Below, piece after piece: positions 8,742 through 17,153 of a stretch of 64,000 nt of DNA. The stretch comes from Roseobacter sp. GTDB lineage: Bacteria > Pseudomonadota > Alphaproteobacteria > Rhodobacterales > Rhodobacteraceae. The notes beneath the pieces were generated by a model, which saw only the letters and a list, made by a program, of their open reading frames with translations, searched no databases and was not told where the DNA came from. Both the position numbers and the translations under genes were made by a program. How positions within the stretch are numbered: position 1 is the stretch's first letter; every line of letters begins with the position of its first letter. Location: assembly GCA_002731875.1 (NCBI GenBank), contig PCCY01000010.1, positions 1 through 64,000 of the forward strand, written 5' to 3'.

Positions 8742-9635
8742 ATGAGCACGACAGACGCGCAACGCACACAGATGAAGGACGGCAAGGGCTTTGTGGCTGC
8801 TCTGGACCAATCAGGTGGGTCCACACCCAAGGCGCTAAGCCTGTATGGTGTCGAGCCGTCGGACTATTCCGGTGATGCCGAAATGTTCAAGGCCATGCAT
8901 GATATGCGCGCACGGATCATTCTAGCGGATGATTTCACCAGCGACAAAGTTATCGGCGCGATTTTGTTTGAACGCACCATGGACGATACGATCAACGGCA
9001 AACCGGTCGCCGATCTGTTGTGGGACGACCGCGGCGTTGTACCTTTCTTGAAAATTGACAAAGGGTTGGAAGACGAAGCAAACGGCGTACAACTGCTTAA
9101 ACCGATGCCTGATCTTGATGCGTTGCTGAAGCGTGCCAAGGCAGCCGGTATATTTGGCACCAAAGAGCGGTCTGTCATTCATGGCGCAAATCCCGAAGGC
9201 ATCGCGTCTGCGGTGGCACAGCAATTCGCTGTCGCCAAATCTGTGTGTGATGCGGGGCTCGTGCCGATCATCGAACCCGAGGTGAATATCCATTCAGACA
9301 GCAAAGCCGAATGTGAAACAATACTGAAGGCAGAGCTAGAGAAGCATCTCTCTGCGCTACCGGAAAACGAAATCGTAATGCTCAAGCTGACGCTTCCCGA
9401 AGTGTCCGGCCATTACGCAAGTCTTGCCGATCATCCGAATGTGCTGCGTGTCGTGGCGCTTTCGGGTGGCTATTCGACGGATGTGGCGTGTACGCGACTA
9501 AGTCAGAACCCCAAGATGATCGCCAGCTTTTCCCGTGCATTGACGGAAGGGTTGAATGTCAGGATGTCGGACAACGAGTTTAATGCAGCTTTGGGCAAGA
9601 ACATCACAAAGATCTACAACGCTTCCATCGCGTAA
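8742..9635 (+). CDS. fda: Fructose-bisphosphate aldolase, class I
   Basis: Schiff-base aldolase that interconverts fructose 1,6-bisphosphate and the triose phosphates, in the cytoplasm. The 297 aa protein has the family start GKGFVAALDQSGGSTPKAL, the strand ILFERTMD, the lysine-containing VPFLKIDKG, PIIEPEVNIH, MLKLTLPE with the likely Schiff-base Lys, and VALSGGYS near the C-terminus. It follows the Staphylococcus FdaB-type enzyme closely from memory. I prefer ATG 8742 (MSTTDAQRTQ) to the longer frame from 8685, because family members begin there and AGGA lies just upstream. It is monocistronic and convergent with the ribbon-helix-helix gene. Confidence 0.93.
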   Translation: MSTTDAQRTQMKDGKGFVAALDQSGGSTPKALSLYGVEPSDYSGDAEMFKAMHDMRARIILADDFTSDKVIGAILFERTMDDTINGKPVADLLWDDRGVVPFLKIDKGLEDEANGVQLLKPMPDLDALLKRAKAAGIFGTKERSVIHGANPEGIASAVAQQFAVAKSVCDAGLVPIIEPEVNIHSDSKAECETILKAELEKHLSALPENEIVMLKLTLPEVSGHYASLADHPNVLRVVALSGGYSTDVACTRLSQNPKMIASFSRALTEGLNVRMSDNEFNAALGKNITKIYNASIA

Positions 9636-9672
9636 GGTTCCACGACGCGCGACATGCATCGGTGATGCACCG

Positions 9673-9710
9673 AAAAAGACCGCGCCCGGCAATTGTGTCG
9701 GGGGCGGGTC
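9673..9710 (-). terminator. Intrinsic terminator of the fumC operon (minus strand)
   Basis: On the minus strand GACCCGCCCC, a loop of about 14 bases, then GGGCGCGGTC followed by TTTTT. It lies about 95 bp past the stop of the ribbon-helix-helix gene. Confidence 0.7.
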
Positions 9711-9804
9711 ACGGCGCAGCATGATCTTTTGACCATCGACGCTTCGTTTCAGAGGCAAGGGGGGGGCGCTACCTGCGCCGCTTTATTGCCGCGTCATCAG
9801 ACAG

Positions 9805-10023
9805 TTATCGTTCCTTTAACGCCCGCAGCACATAAACGCGGATCGCTGAGGCCAGTCCCGCCTCGACGCCCCGGTCCGCATCTATCTGGGCAACCAATGC
9901 GTTGATCGGCATCTCTTTTTGTCGAGCCAGATCGCGCAATTCGTGCCAGAACGCATCTTCCAGTGAAATCGAAGTACGGTGACCCTGAAGGGTCACCGAA
10001 TGTTTTACCGGGCGCGCGCTCAT
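9805..10023 (-). CDS. Ribbon-helix-helix domain protein
   Basis: 72 aa protein with a compact ribbon-helix-helix pattern: strand SVTLQGHRTSISLED, then helices FWHELRDLARQ and PINALVAQIDAD. It belongs to the RHH_4 type found next to fumC in Rhodobacteraceae. Members are presumed DNA binding, but no target is known. Its ATG overlaps the stop of the upstream DUF4169 gene (ATGA), so it is the last gene of a fumC-DUF4169-RHH operon. Confidence 0.85.
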   Translation of the reverse strand: MSARPVKHSVTLQGHRTSISLEDAFWHELRDLARQKEMPINALVAQIDADRGVEAGLASAIRVYVLRALKER

Positions 10024-10196
10024 TTTTCGCGCTTATGCGCTTCCAGGTTGCGGGCGATCTGTTCGGCGCGCGCCTTAAGCTGGTCCTTTTGTGCTTTGCT
10101 CTGGCCAAACTGGACCGCGTTTTCATCAGCACGGGCCTTGCGCGACGCGCGGTTCCGCTCTTTCTTTACCTTGTTGAGATTGATAGGGGCGCTCAT
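10020..10196 (-). CDS. DUF4169 family small basic protein
   Basis: A 58 aa gene, short and easily missed: starts [16 protein letters not shown] and ends EAHKREK. It is highly charged and probably helical, rich in Lys, Arg, Ala and Gln, matching the DUF4169 family that sits between fumC and a ribbon-helix-helix gene in many Rhodobacteraceae. Both ends overlap neighbours by ATGA (with fumC at 10193-10196 and with the next gene at 10020-10023), strong evidence for real translation. Function unknown. Confidence 0.88.
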   Translation of the reverse strand: MSAPINLNKVKKERNRASRKARADENAVQFGQSKAQKDQLKARAEQIARNLEAHKREK

Positions 10197-11587
10197 TCTT
10201 TTGGTCCGATCATATGTTCCGGCCGCACCACGCGGTCGAATGTTTCGGCATCGACAAAGCCCAAGGCAATTGCTTCTTCCTTAAGGGTCGTACCGTTTTT
10301 GTGGGCCGTCTTGGCAACTTTCGTCGCATTGTCATAGCCGATCGTCGGGGCCAGCGCTGTGACCAGCATCAGGCTTTCCTTCATCAGCTTGTCAATCCGA
10401 GCCTCGTTCGCCTTGGTGCCGACGACCATATTATCGGTGAATGCCGATGCGCTGTCACCCAAAAGCTGCATGGATTGCAGAACGTTATAGCTCATCATCG
10501 GGTTGTAGACGTTCAACTCGAAATGCCCCTGCGATCCTGCAAATCCGACCGCCGCATCGTTGCCCATCACATGCGCACAGACCATCGTCAACGCCTCGGC
10601 CTGCGTCGGGTTCACCTTGCCCGGCATGATCGACGACCCCGGCTCGTTTTCCGGCAGGATCAGTTCGCCCAGACCCGAGCGTGGACCGGATCCAAGAAGC
10701 CGCATGTCATTGGCGATCTTGAACAACGATGCCGCCACGGTTTTCAGCGCGCCCGAGAACATGACCATCGCGTCATGGGCGGCCAGCGATTCAAACTTGT
10801 TTGGCGCTGTCACAAAGGGCAGGCCGGTTATATCGGCCATGTGCGCTGCAACCGCTTCGGCCCAACCCTTCTTGGTGTTCAGCCCGGTACCCACGGCCGT
10901 CCCGCCTTGTGCCAGCTCGTATATATCCGGGAGGCATGCCTGCACGCGTTCGATGCCCTTCTTGACCTGATGCGCATAACCCGAAAATTCCTGACCGAGG
11001 GTCAGCGGGGTCGCATCTTGGGTATGGGTGCGACCGATCTTGATGATGTCCTTGAATTCTTCGGATTTAGCCGTAAGCGCGTCGTAAAGTTTTTGCAGGC
11101 CGGGGATCAACACGTCGCGCGTCTGCATCGCGATTGCCACGTGCATCGCCGTCGGGAACGTGTCGTTCGAAGACTGACCCATGTTGCAATGGTCGTTGGG
11201 GTGCACCGGGGTCTTTGACCCCATCTCGCCGCCCAGCATCTCGATGGCGCGGTTTGAGATGACTTCGTTGGCATTCATGTTGGACTGCGTGCCCGAACCG
11301 GTCTGCCACACGACCAGCGGAAAGTTGTCGTCAAATTTGCCCTCGATCACCTCGGCCGCGGCCGCGACGATGGCATCGGCTATGTCGCGCTCCAGATTAC
11401 CTTGTTGCAGGTTCTCCATCGCACAGGCTTTCTTCACCACCCCCAGGGCACGGATGATCGGTACGGGCTGTTTCTCCCAACCGATCGGAAAATTGATGAT
11501 CGACCGCTGGGTCTGAGCGCCCCAATACTTGTCGGACGGCACTTCCAAGGGGCCAAAGCTATCGGTTTCTGTACGGGTATCGGCCAT
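10193..11587 (-). CDS. fumC: Fumarate hydratase, class II
   Basis: Oxygen-stable fumarase of the TCA cycle converting fumarate to malate; homotetramer in the cytoplasm. The 464 aa protein shows the superfamily signature [11 protein letters not shown], the substrate-binding stretches [11 protein letters not shown] and [16 protein letters not shown], and [14 protein letters not shown] near residue 100. Full family length. The stop overlaps the start of the DUF4169 gene. Upstream, sspB ends 113 bp away in the same direction, with a short CCAGG/CCTGG hairpin between, so fumC probably has its own promoter. Confidence 0.97.
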   Translation of the reverse strand: MADTRTETDSFGPLEVPSDKYWGAQTQRSIINFPIGWEKQPVPIIRALGVVKKACAMENLQQGNLERDIADAIVAAAAEVIEGKFDDNFPLVVWQTGSGTQSNMNANEVISNRAIEMLGGEMGSKTPVHPNDHCNMGQSSNDTFPTAMHVAIAMQTRDVLIPGLQKLYDALTAKSEEFKDIIKIGRTHTQDATPLTLGQEFSGYAHQVKKGIERVQACLPDIYELAQGGTAVGTGLNTKKGWAEAVAAHMADITGLPFVTAPNKFESLAAHDAMVMFSGALKTVAASLFKIANDMRLLGSGPRSGLGELILPENEPGSSIMPGKVNPTQAEALTMVCAHVMGNDAAVGFAGSQGHFELNVYNPMMSYNVLQSMQLLGDSASAFTDNMVVGTKANEARIDKLMKESLMLVTALAPTIGYDNATKVAKTAHKNGTTLKEEAIALGFVDAETFDRVVRPEHMIGPKE

Positions 11588-11699
11588 GAGGCGGCTCCTG
11601 ATCTAGCGCTTGCATTGGATCAGGGTTTAACCCGCACAGTCGCGCGGCGCAATTGCGCTTTGGGGTCGGGCCAGGATCAAACCTGGCACAACCTGACGG

Positions 11700-12167
11700 C
11701 TATTTGCGAAAACTATCCAGCGAAACGATTTCCGCGGCTTTCGGCGCATCCTCGGGGACTTCCAGTTCGCTCTCATCTTCTTGCAACAACGGCGCATCCG
11801 ACTCTGCGCTGCTTTGTTGCTGTTCAAACTTGAGCCCGAATTCCACTGACGGATCCACAAAGGTGCGGATCGCGTCATAGGGGATATACATCGGTTCGGG
11901 TGCATCGCCAAAGTTCAGGGTGATCGAAAAACCTTCCTCACCGACCTCAAGCTTATCGTACCAATGTTGAATAACGACGGTCATTTCGCCGGGGTAGCGG
12001 TCCGATAACCAATCTGCCAATTCCGCATCAGGGTGGGACGTGTCAAACGAGATGAAGAAATGATGGCCGCCTGGCAACCCATGTGCGGCCACGTCAAGCA
12101 AAACCTGGCGGATCAACCCGCGCATGGCATCGTGCATCAGATTGCCATACTCAATGCTTCGGCTCAT
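11700..12167 (-). CDS. sspB: ClpXP adaptor SspB (stringent starvation protein B)
   Basis: Adaptor that binds ssrA-tagged and other substrates and delivers them to ClpXP. The 155 aa protein has the SspB fold region (HFFISFDTSHPDAEL, GEMTVVIQHWYDKL, FSITLNFGDAPEPMYIP), a variable acidic linker near 115-140, and a C-terminal tail that would serve as the ClpX-tethering peptide. It lies in the same direction as, and about 420 bp downstream of, the ssrA tmRNA gene. The adaptor and the RNA that makes its substrates' tags are therefore neighbours. Confidence 0.93.
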   Translation of the reverse strand: MSRSIEYGNLMHDAMRGLIRQVLLDVAAHGLPGGHHFFISFDTSHPDAELADWLSDRYPGEMTVVIQHWYDKLEVGEEGFSITLNFGDAPEPMYIPYDAIRTFVDPSVEFGLKFEQQQSSAESDAPLLQEDESELEVPEDAPKAAEIVSLDSFRK

Positions 12168-12589
12168 TCTTCGTTCTCCAACCCCATCTGGACAAGATCA
12201 GCATACGTGATTTCACCACGGTGAAAAGGGGGGTGAAGAATTATAGCCCTAGATTTCGAAACCAAACCTTACTGGGGCAAATACAACTATGGATATCAGT
12301 CCAACCGCTACCGGATAACGCCGCCTGGCAACGCCGATTTTGTTGAACTTGATGTCACTCGCGTGGCAAGTCTCACGTAACGGTTCTATCAATTGCCCCC
12401 GATGTTCATTGACCAGCCAACCCTGGTAGGTGCGGATTCCGGTCAATTCCAAATGGTCCTAAATCCTCGCCGAAGGCATCTTTCTTCCTAGAAAAAACAG
12501 GGCCACGCAATTGTTTCCACACCACATCAACACGGCCGCACCCGCAGATGCTCCCGCAAGGTGTGTCACAAAACGCTGTGTGGTTCAGG
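12168..12589. other. Intergenic region between ssrA and sspB (422 bp)
   Basis: No convincing gene. It contains a 33 bp dispersed repeat (12446-12478, second copy at 62486-62518) and a short TTTCT/AGAAA stem next to it that could end the tmRNA transcript (the minus strand reads GTTTTTTCTAGG). The sspB promoter should lie in its left part, where I can see no clear consensus. Confidence 0.6.
12446..12478. repeat. 33 bp dispersed intergenic repeat, copy 1
   Basis: ATTCCAAATGG, then AAATCCTCGCCGAAGGCA. It matches 62486-62518 at 30 of 33 positions, the three differences being clustered at 12457-12459. Both copies are between genes, each next to a hairpin. It recalls short extragenic elements common after gene ends in Rhodobacteraceae. 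Confidence 0.75.
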
Positions 12590-12906
12590 GGGGGTAAAGT
12601 GCAGGTTTCTGTTGCCAGGTACCTGCGAACCCCGCCTTAGGTCGCTAAACGTAAGGACTTAAGTTTCAATAGTTCCGGTCGCTTACGCGGCCATCGCCAT
12701 TGGAGCACGATTGTCATTTGCAATTGTACATTTTACGCCGATAACGGTGGCAGTCAGCCGAGATAAAGCTACATCTTTAGACGTTCGTCGATCCTATTTC
12801 GACCCCATGATCCGCAAATGACGGATGTTTGGTGGAGTCGCCGGGTACCGCCCCCGGGTCCGAACCGCGTATTACATGCGCGTTTATACCCATAGTCCCG
12901 AAGGAC
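12590..12906 (-). ncRNA. ssrA: Two-piece (circularly permuted) tmRNA
   Basis: Transfer-messenger RNA for ribosome rescue. On the minus strand the tag frame GCAAATGACAATCGTGCTCC... encodes ANDNRAPMAMAA followed by TAA (about 12725-12687). The acceptor piece comes first in the gene: a T-arm-like GGTTCGGACCCGG region and a 3' end CGACTCCACCA at 12830-12839. The coding piece then starts at 12806 with GGGGTCG, which pairs over seven positions (one G-U) with CGACTCC of the acceptor end. The intervening bases 12807-12829 would be removed. This reversed order is diagnostic of the alphaproteobacterial permuted form. The 3' boundary near 12590 is set by a GGGG...CCCC stem and is approximate; so is the 5' end. 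Confidence 0.93.
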
Positions 12907-12912
12907 ATTTCA

Positions 12913-12940
12913 AATATAGGACCCGCGGCAGACTTTGCAA
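12913..12940 (-). promoter_or_regulatory. Probable sigma-70 promoter of ssrA
   Basis: Minus strand TTGCAA (12935-12940), 16 bp spacer, TATATT (12913-12918), placing the transcript start near 12906, just ahead of a small GTCC/GGAC hairpin. Confidence 0.6.
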
Positions 12941-13104
12941 GCCGCAAACCGCAGAAATCCGCAAGGGTTGTGGCTTTGTTAACGGGACGGTGACAACGTG
13001 CATTTCACCCTTGATACGGCGAACACGGCTATCATGGTTCTGGTCCGAACCGGTCGGGTGAATGATCTCTCGATATCGAAAGTTCGCAGGCGATTATCTG
13101 CGAT

Positions 13105-13845
13105 TTACATCTTGGGCTCCGGACGCTTTCGTTGCTCGAACACGCGTCGCGCAAGGTTTTGCGTTTCGACCTCCAGCGCTGCCAGCCCATCGCTTGCACC
13201 GACGCCATCCTGGGCCTCGATTGCATCGGCGATATCGCGGTGCAGGGTGACGATGGCGCTTCGGGAACGCGCGGTGAAAGTGATCATGTTCATCAGGGGC
13301 TGCATCGCCTCGACGGCTCCGGCAAGCTGGTAGGACAGCACCGGGTTGTCGGCACCGTCGACGAGAGCGCGGTGAAACGCAACGTCAGATGCGCAAAACG
13401 CCTCGTCTGATAGGCCTGCTTCACCTTGCCGCTCAATTTCTTCTCGCATCATGTTGATATGAATTGAATTTCTTCGTTTTGCCGACAGCGGGGCGCAAGC
13501 CCTTTCAAGGGTAAAGCGGGCTTCACAGGCCGTTTCAAAGCTGACGTCGTTCATGGATAACAACAGGATCGACGTGGTAATCTGCTGCGCATGCGCGGCT
13601 TCGAAACTGATCCGGTTGACAAACGCCCCGCCGGTGGCACCGCGCTGCGTGCGGATCAACGACTGGGCTGCCAGTCTTTTCAAGGCTTCGCGAACCGTCG
13701 CCCGAGAGACATCGAACTGCAACGACAGTTCCGCCTCCGATGGCAGGCGTTCATCGACGATCAGGTCACCGCTGACGATGGCATCGCGGATGCTTGCGGC
13801 GATCTGCGTTGGCAGATCAGTGGAGAGTTCGGAGCTCGATTTCAT
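13105..13845 (-). CDS. GntR (FadR subfamily) transcriptional regulator
   Basis: 246 aa regulator. The N-terminal winged helix (residues 12-75) contains LPSEAELSLQFDVSRATVREALKRL, followed by a C-terminal all-helical FCD ligand domain with a D...H pattern (FCASDVAFHRALVDGA, LHRDIADAI). It is divergently transcribed from the DUF2182-dmdA-acuI operon. Two FadR-family operator-like sites lie in the shared intergenic region, one across its own start, so it probably controls both itself and the operon. A GntR regulator next to dmdA is usual in roseobacters; the intervening three genes are not what I remember for the typical arrangement. Confidence 0.88.
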   Translation of the reverse strand: MKSSSELSTDLPTQIAASIRDAIVSGDLIVDERLPSEAELSLQFDVSRATVREALKRLAAQSLIRTQRGATGGAFVNRISFEAAHAQQITTSILLLSMNDVSFETACEARFTLERACAPLSAKRRNSIHINMMREEIERQGEAGLSDEAFCASDVAFHRALVDGADNPVLSYQLAGAVEAMQPLMNMITFTARSRSAIVTLHRDIADAIEAQDGVGASDGLAALEVETQNLARRVFEQRKRPEPKM

Positions 13846-13890
13846 ATGTCTTACAATTTGTGTTTGGAAAAACTTTAATTGTCTGACAAT
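13846..13890. promoter_or_regulatory. Two FadR-type operator sites
   Basis: TTGTCTGACAA at 13879-13889 fits the FadR-family consensus TNGTNNNACNA exactly, inside the dyad ATTGTCTGACAAT (13878-13890). A second near match (minus strand TTGTAAGACAT, 13846-13856) adjoins the start codon of the GntR gene. Together they suggest autoregulation and control of the divergent dmdA operon. Confidence 0.65.
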
Positions 13891-13937
13891 ACTTTTTCAA
13901 GCAGCGAGTCGCACGGCGCGGGGGGTTAGAACTTAAT

Positions 13938-14726
13938 ATGGTACCGACATTACGTTCCGCGCTCTGGCTGGGGTTTTTCAGCCTGATCCTGGTTGCCTGG
14001 ATCGTCATGTATGCCATGAGCACCGGGATGGGGCTTGACCTGTTGGGGCGGCCCGACAGTTTCGGGCAGGCAATGCGCGCCATGGACCCTGCGATGGAAA
14101 TGTCGATGCCGATGGCCCGCTTTGGCCCTCTGGCCGCGATGTGGGCCACGATGATGGCAGCGATGATGTTGCCCACGATGGTACCGACGTTGCGCAGCTA
14201 TCAGGATTTGATGCACAGTGCGACCGGTACCCAGGCGGGCTGGCTGGGGGTCTTGCTTGGCTATTTTGCCATGTGGCTGCTGTTTGCACTGTTGATCGCC
14301 AGCGTGCAGATGGTTCTGTTACATGGTGGGGTAATCGACATGTTGGGGATCGCCAGGTCCCGTTGGGTGGCGGCGGCGCTGTTACTTGCGGTGGGGCTGT
14401 TCCAGTTCACCCGCACCAAGGAAATTTGCCATGGGGTGTGCCATTCTCCAATGATGTATTTCCTGGGCAATTGGCAACAAGGTTTTACCGGCGGGGTTCG
14501 TATGGGGCTTACACTCGGCTCGTATTGTGTCGGGTGCTGTTGGGGGATGATGGCCCTGGGCTTTGTCGGCGGCGTGATGAACCTGGCATGGATGGGGCTT
14601 GCCACGCTTTTTATGGTCTTGGAAAAGCTGCCCCAGATTGGCCATAGGATAATAAAACCAATGGGTTTTCTGCTGATCCTCGCTGCGGTCGGGGTGGCGG
14701 GGTGGCCTGTGATTTCAGGAGGATGA
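13938..14726 (+). CDS. DUF2182 integral membrane protein
   Basis: 262 aa membrane protein with about six to seven helices. It is rich in Met and His in the first loop (PAMEMSMPMARFG, then MWATMMAAMMLPTMVPT) and has a CHGVCHSPMMYF stretch and CVGCCWGMM near the C-terminus. These potential soft-metal ligands fit the description of DUF2182 as a predicted metal-binding membrane family. It is followed after one base by the DUF1326 gene, a pairing known from other genomes. Function is not established; handling of copper or another thiophilic metal is only an inference. First gene of the operon leading to dmdA. Confidence 0.82.
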   Translation: MVPTLRSALWLGFFSLILVAWIVMYAMSTGMGLDLLGRPDSFGQAMRAMDPAMEMSMPMARFGPLAAMWATMMAAMMLPTMVPTLRSYQDLMHSATGTQAGWLGVLLGYFAMWLLFALLIASVQMVLLHGGVIDMLGIARSRWVAAALLLAVGLFQFTRTKEICHGVCHSPMMYFLGNWQQGFTGGVRMGLTLGSYCVGCCWGMMALGFVGGVMNLAWMGLATLFMVLEKLPQIGHRIIKPMGFLLILAAVGVAGWPVISGG

Positions 14727-14727
14727 G

Positions 14728-15435
14728 ATGGTAACCAATAAACGACCCGACGCAGACCGGCTGCCGATTAGCCAACGGATAGATCAGCGTATGCCCAACC
14801 CGAAGCGACGCGAGGCCACGCCTACCGAATGGCAGATCAAGGGAGAGCTCTTTTTGAACTGCTCGTGCGAAATGTTCTGTCCTTGCGTCGTCAGTCTGGG
14901 GGCGCACCCGCCCACGGAGGGGCACTGTCATGCGTGGATGGCCATCGCGATAGACGAGGGTCATTTTGAGGGTGAAAACCTGTCGGGCCTCAATGTCGGC
15001 CTGCTGGTCGATATTCCGGGTCGCATGGGCGAAGGCAACTGGAAAGTCGCCGCCTATGTCGACGAGAACGCCAGTGGCAAAGCCTATAACGGGCTGCTCC
15101 AGATTTTTTCAGGTGCCGCGGGTGGCACAACGGGGTTGTTCACCATGTTGGTCTCCGAGATCATCGGAGCCGAACGTGCCCCGGTCAAGATCATCCGCGA
15201 CGGAAACAAGCGGTCGATCCAGATTGGCCGCAAGATCGCCGGCGAGATCGAGATGATCGCCGGTAAATCACCGGATCACCCCGTGATGATCTCGAACTCC
15301 AAATACTGGATGGGCCCCGATATCATCGCGGCGCGGGGCGTTAAATCCAAGGTGCGCGATTACGGACGGGTCTGGGACTTCGGTGGCAAGTCGGCCGAAA
15401 TCTGTCCGATCAACTGGCAAGGGCCTGCCGCATGA
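14728..15435 (+). CDS. DUF1326 domain protein
   Basis: 235 aa soluble protein. After an N-terminal extension of about 35 residues it shows the family core WQIKGELFLNCSCEMFCPC, with a CxC...CPC cysteine group, GHCHAW, then a mainly beta domain and a C-terminal YWMGPDIIAAR stretch. The cysteine cluster suggests metal or redox binding. Strong AGGAGG overlaps the end of the DUF2182 gene. Its stop overlaps the DinB start (ATGA). Partner of DUF2182 in the same pathway; function unknown. Confidence 0.85.
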   Translation: MVTNKRPDADRLPISQRIDQRMPNPKRREATPTEWQIKGELFLNCSCEMFCPCVVSLGAHPPTEGHCHAWMAIAIDEGHFEGENLSGLNVGLLVDIPGRMGEGNWKVAAYVDENASGKAYNGLLQIFSGAAGGTTGLFTMLVSEIIGAERAPVKIIRDGNKRSIQIGRKIAGEIEMIAGKSPDHPVMISNSKYWMGPDIIAARGVKSKVRDYGRVWDFGGKSAEICPINWQGPAA

Positions 15436-15941
15436 TCAGCAGCGGTTATGTCCGGACCATGGCGCGGTACAACAGTTGGCAGAATGACCAGCTGATATCG
15501 TTGCTGCTGGACATGCCGGCTGACGAGCTGACGAAGGATCGCGGCGCATTTTTCGGTTCCATTCTTGGAACCGCGAACCATCTGCTGTGCGGTGATACGC
15601 TGTGGTTGTCGCGGCTTGATCCGTCAATGGCCCCTCCTTTTGCAGCGCCTGATCAATGGCCCCGGCTGCACGACGATGCGCGTGGCTGGGCAACAGATCG
15701 CCACCGGGTCGATGGCAAGCTGCACCGGTGGGCCGACAAGCAACGCGAGATTGATTTGGTCGGTGATGTGATGTGTAAGCCAGTGACGCGCGGCACAGCC
15801 TTCAGCATATCGCGCGCAATGGCGGTGGTTCAGATGTTCACCCATCAAACCCATCATCGCGGCCAAATTCATGCCATGCTTACCGCAGCCGGTCAGACCG
15901 CACCGATCAGTGATATCATCCATATGCCGGAGATCGTTTAA
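15432..15941 (+). CDS. DinB family protein
   Basis: 169 aa four-helix-bundle protein of the DinB/YfiT metal-hydrolase-like superfamily. The metal-binding histidines are visible: the first in ILGTANHLLCGD (about residue 49) and the pair in THQTHHRGQIHAML (about residues 137-144). Members include thiol transferases and damage-inducible proteins; the substrate cannot be read from sequence. It overlaps DUF1326 by ATGA, and only one base separates its stop from the dmdA start, so it is translationally tied to DMSP demethylation. Confidence 0.88.
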   Translation: MISSGYVRTMARYNSWQNDQLISLLLDMPADELTKDRGAFFGSILGTANHLLCGDTLWLSRLDPSMAPPFAAPDQWPRLHDDARGWATDRHRVDGKLHRWADKQREIDLVGDVMCKPVTRGTAFSISRAMAVVQMFTHQTHHRGQIHAMLTAAGQTAPISDIIHMPEIV

Positions 15942-15942
15942 C

Positions 15943-17046
15943 ATGGCACTCATTTCCCCTTCGCGCCGCGTGCGGCGCACGATGTTTTCGGACGGTGTCG
16001 AAGCAGCGGGCGTCAAGGCGTACACTGTTTACAACCGGATGCTGTTGCCGACGGTGTTTGAAAGCGTGCAGGAAGATTACCATCACCTGAAGGAAGCTGT
16101 GCAGGTGTGGGATGTTGCGTGCGAACGACAGGTCGAACTGCGGGGCCCCGATGCCGCGCGGCTGATGCAGATGTTGACGCCGCGGGATCTGCGGGGGATG
16201 TTGCCGGGCCGATGCTTTTACGTGCCCATCGTCGATGAGACCGGCGGGATGCTGAACGACCCTGTTGCTGTAAAACTTGCCGAAGATCGCTGGTGGATTT
16301 CGATTGCCGACAGTGACCTGATGCTGTGGGTCAAGGGGATCGCGAACGGTTACCGGCTCGACGTGCTGATTGACGAACCCGATGTCAGCCCGCTTGCGGT
16401 CCAGGGGCCAAAGGCAGATGCGCTGATGGCGCGGGTGTTTGGCGACGCGGTGCGTGATATCCGGTTCTTTCGCTTTGGGATGTTTGACTTTCAAGGGCGG
16501 TCCCTTGCCGTCGCACGCTCCGGGTATTCAAAGCAGGGCGGGTTCGAGATCTATGTCGACGATACGCGCATCGGGATGCCCCTGTGGAACGCGTTGTTCG
16601 AGGCCGGAAGAGATTTGGACGTTCGGGCCGGATGCCCCAACCTGATCGAACGGATCGAAGGCGGTTTGCTGAGCTATGGAAACGACATGACCGACGACAA
16701 CACGCCGCACGAATGCGGATTGGGACGGTTTTGCGATACGCAGACCGCCATCGGTTGTATTGGGCGTGACGCGCTTTTGCGGGTGGCCAAGGAAGGCCCG
16801 ACCAAGCAGGTGCGTGCGCTTGCGCTGGAAGGTGGTCCGGTCCCGCCCTGTGACCGGGCCTGGGACATCGAGGCGAACGGCAAGCGGATCGGACAGGTGA
16901 CCTCGGCGGCGTATTCGCCTGATTTCAAGACCAACGTCGCCATTGGTATGGTTCGGATGACGCATTGGGACAGCGGGACCCAGGTACAGGTTCGCACCAC
17001 CGACGGGGTGCGGGATGCTGTGGTGCGAGAGGGTTTTTGGCTTTAG
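15943..17046 (+). CDS. dmdA: Dimethylsulfoniopropionate demethylase DmdA
   Basis: Tetrahydrofolate-dependent demethylase converting DMSP to methylmercaptopropionate, the first step of the demethylation pathway. The 367 aa protein belongs to the GcvT fold family and matches roseobacter DmdA as I recall it: it starts MALISPSRRVRRTMF, then VWDVACERQVEL, SPLAVQGPKADALM, RSGYSKQGGFEIYV and NLIERIEGGLLSYGNDMT. A following acuI gene confirms the assignment over other GcvT-like methyltransferases. ATG 15943 was chosen over the frame from 15871 because family members start there. It is preceded directly by DUF2182-DUF1326-DinB and probably controlled by the divergent GntR. Confidence 0.93.
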   Translation: MALISPSRRVRRTMFSDGVEAAGVKAYTVYNRMLLPTVFESVQEDYHHLKEAVQVWDVACERQVELRGPDAARLMQMLTPRDLRGMLPGRCFYVPIVDETGGMLNDPVAVKLAEDRWWISIADSDLMLWVKGIANGYRLDVLIDEPDVSPLAVQGPKADALMARVFGDAVRDIRFFRFGMFDFQGRSLAVARSGYSKQGGFEIYVDDTRIGMPLWNALFEAGRDLDVRAGCPNLIERIEGGLLSYGNDMTDDNTPHECGLGRFCDTQTAIGCIGRDALLRVAKEGPTKQVRALALEGGPVPPCDRAWDIEANGKRIGQVTSAAYSPDFKTNVAIGMVRMTHWDSGTQVQVRTTDGVRDAVVREGFWL

Positions 17047-17067
17047 CGTGGGCCGAGAGAGATGGGA

Positions 17068-17104
17068 CCGAGGGGCCAGCCCCTCGGGCTCCCCGGAGTT
17101 TTTT
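17068..17104 (+). terminator. Terminator-like hairpin between dmdA and acuI
   Basis: CCGAGGGGC, CA loop, GCCCCTCGG (17068-17087), then GCTCCCCGGAG and TTTTTT (17099-17104). Partial termination here could set dmdA above acuI, or acuI may have its own promoter. Confidence 0.6.
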
Positions 17105-17153
17105 GGCAAAATGAAAAGGGACGGCCTCAGGTGCGTTCCGGATTGGAGAGATG

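Noticed and set aside
10214-11218. 334-codon plus-strand frame opposite fumC
   Set aside because: Antisense to a textbook fumarase; Arg/His-rich translation without motifs.
12225-12452. 67-codon minus-strand frame between ssrA and sspB
   Set aside because: No ribosome site, no family features, overlaps a dispersed repeat.
12830-12906. Possible speF-like or other leader RNA with GGTACCGCCCCCGGG-type hairpin
   Set aside because: The segment reads as the acceptor piece of the permuted tmRNA once the tag and the pairing acceptor strand are recognised on the minus strand.
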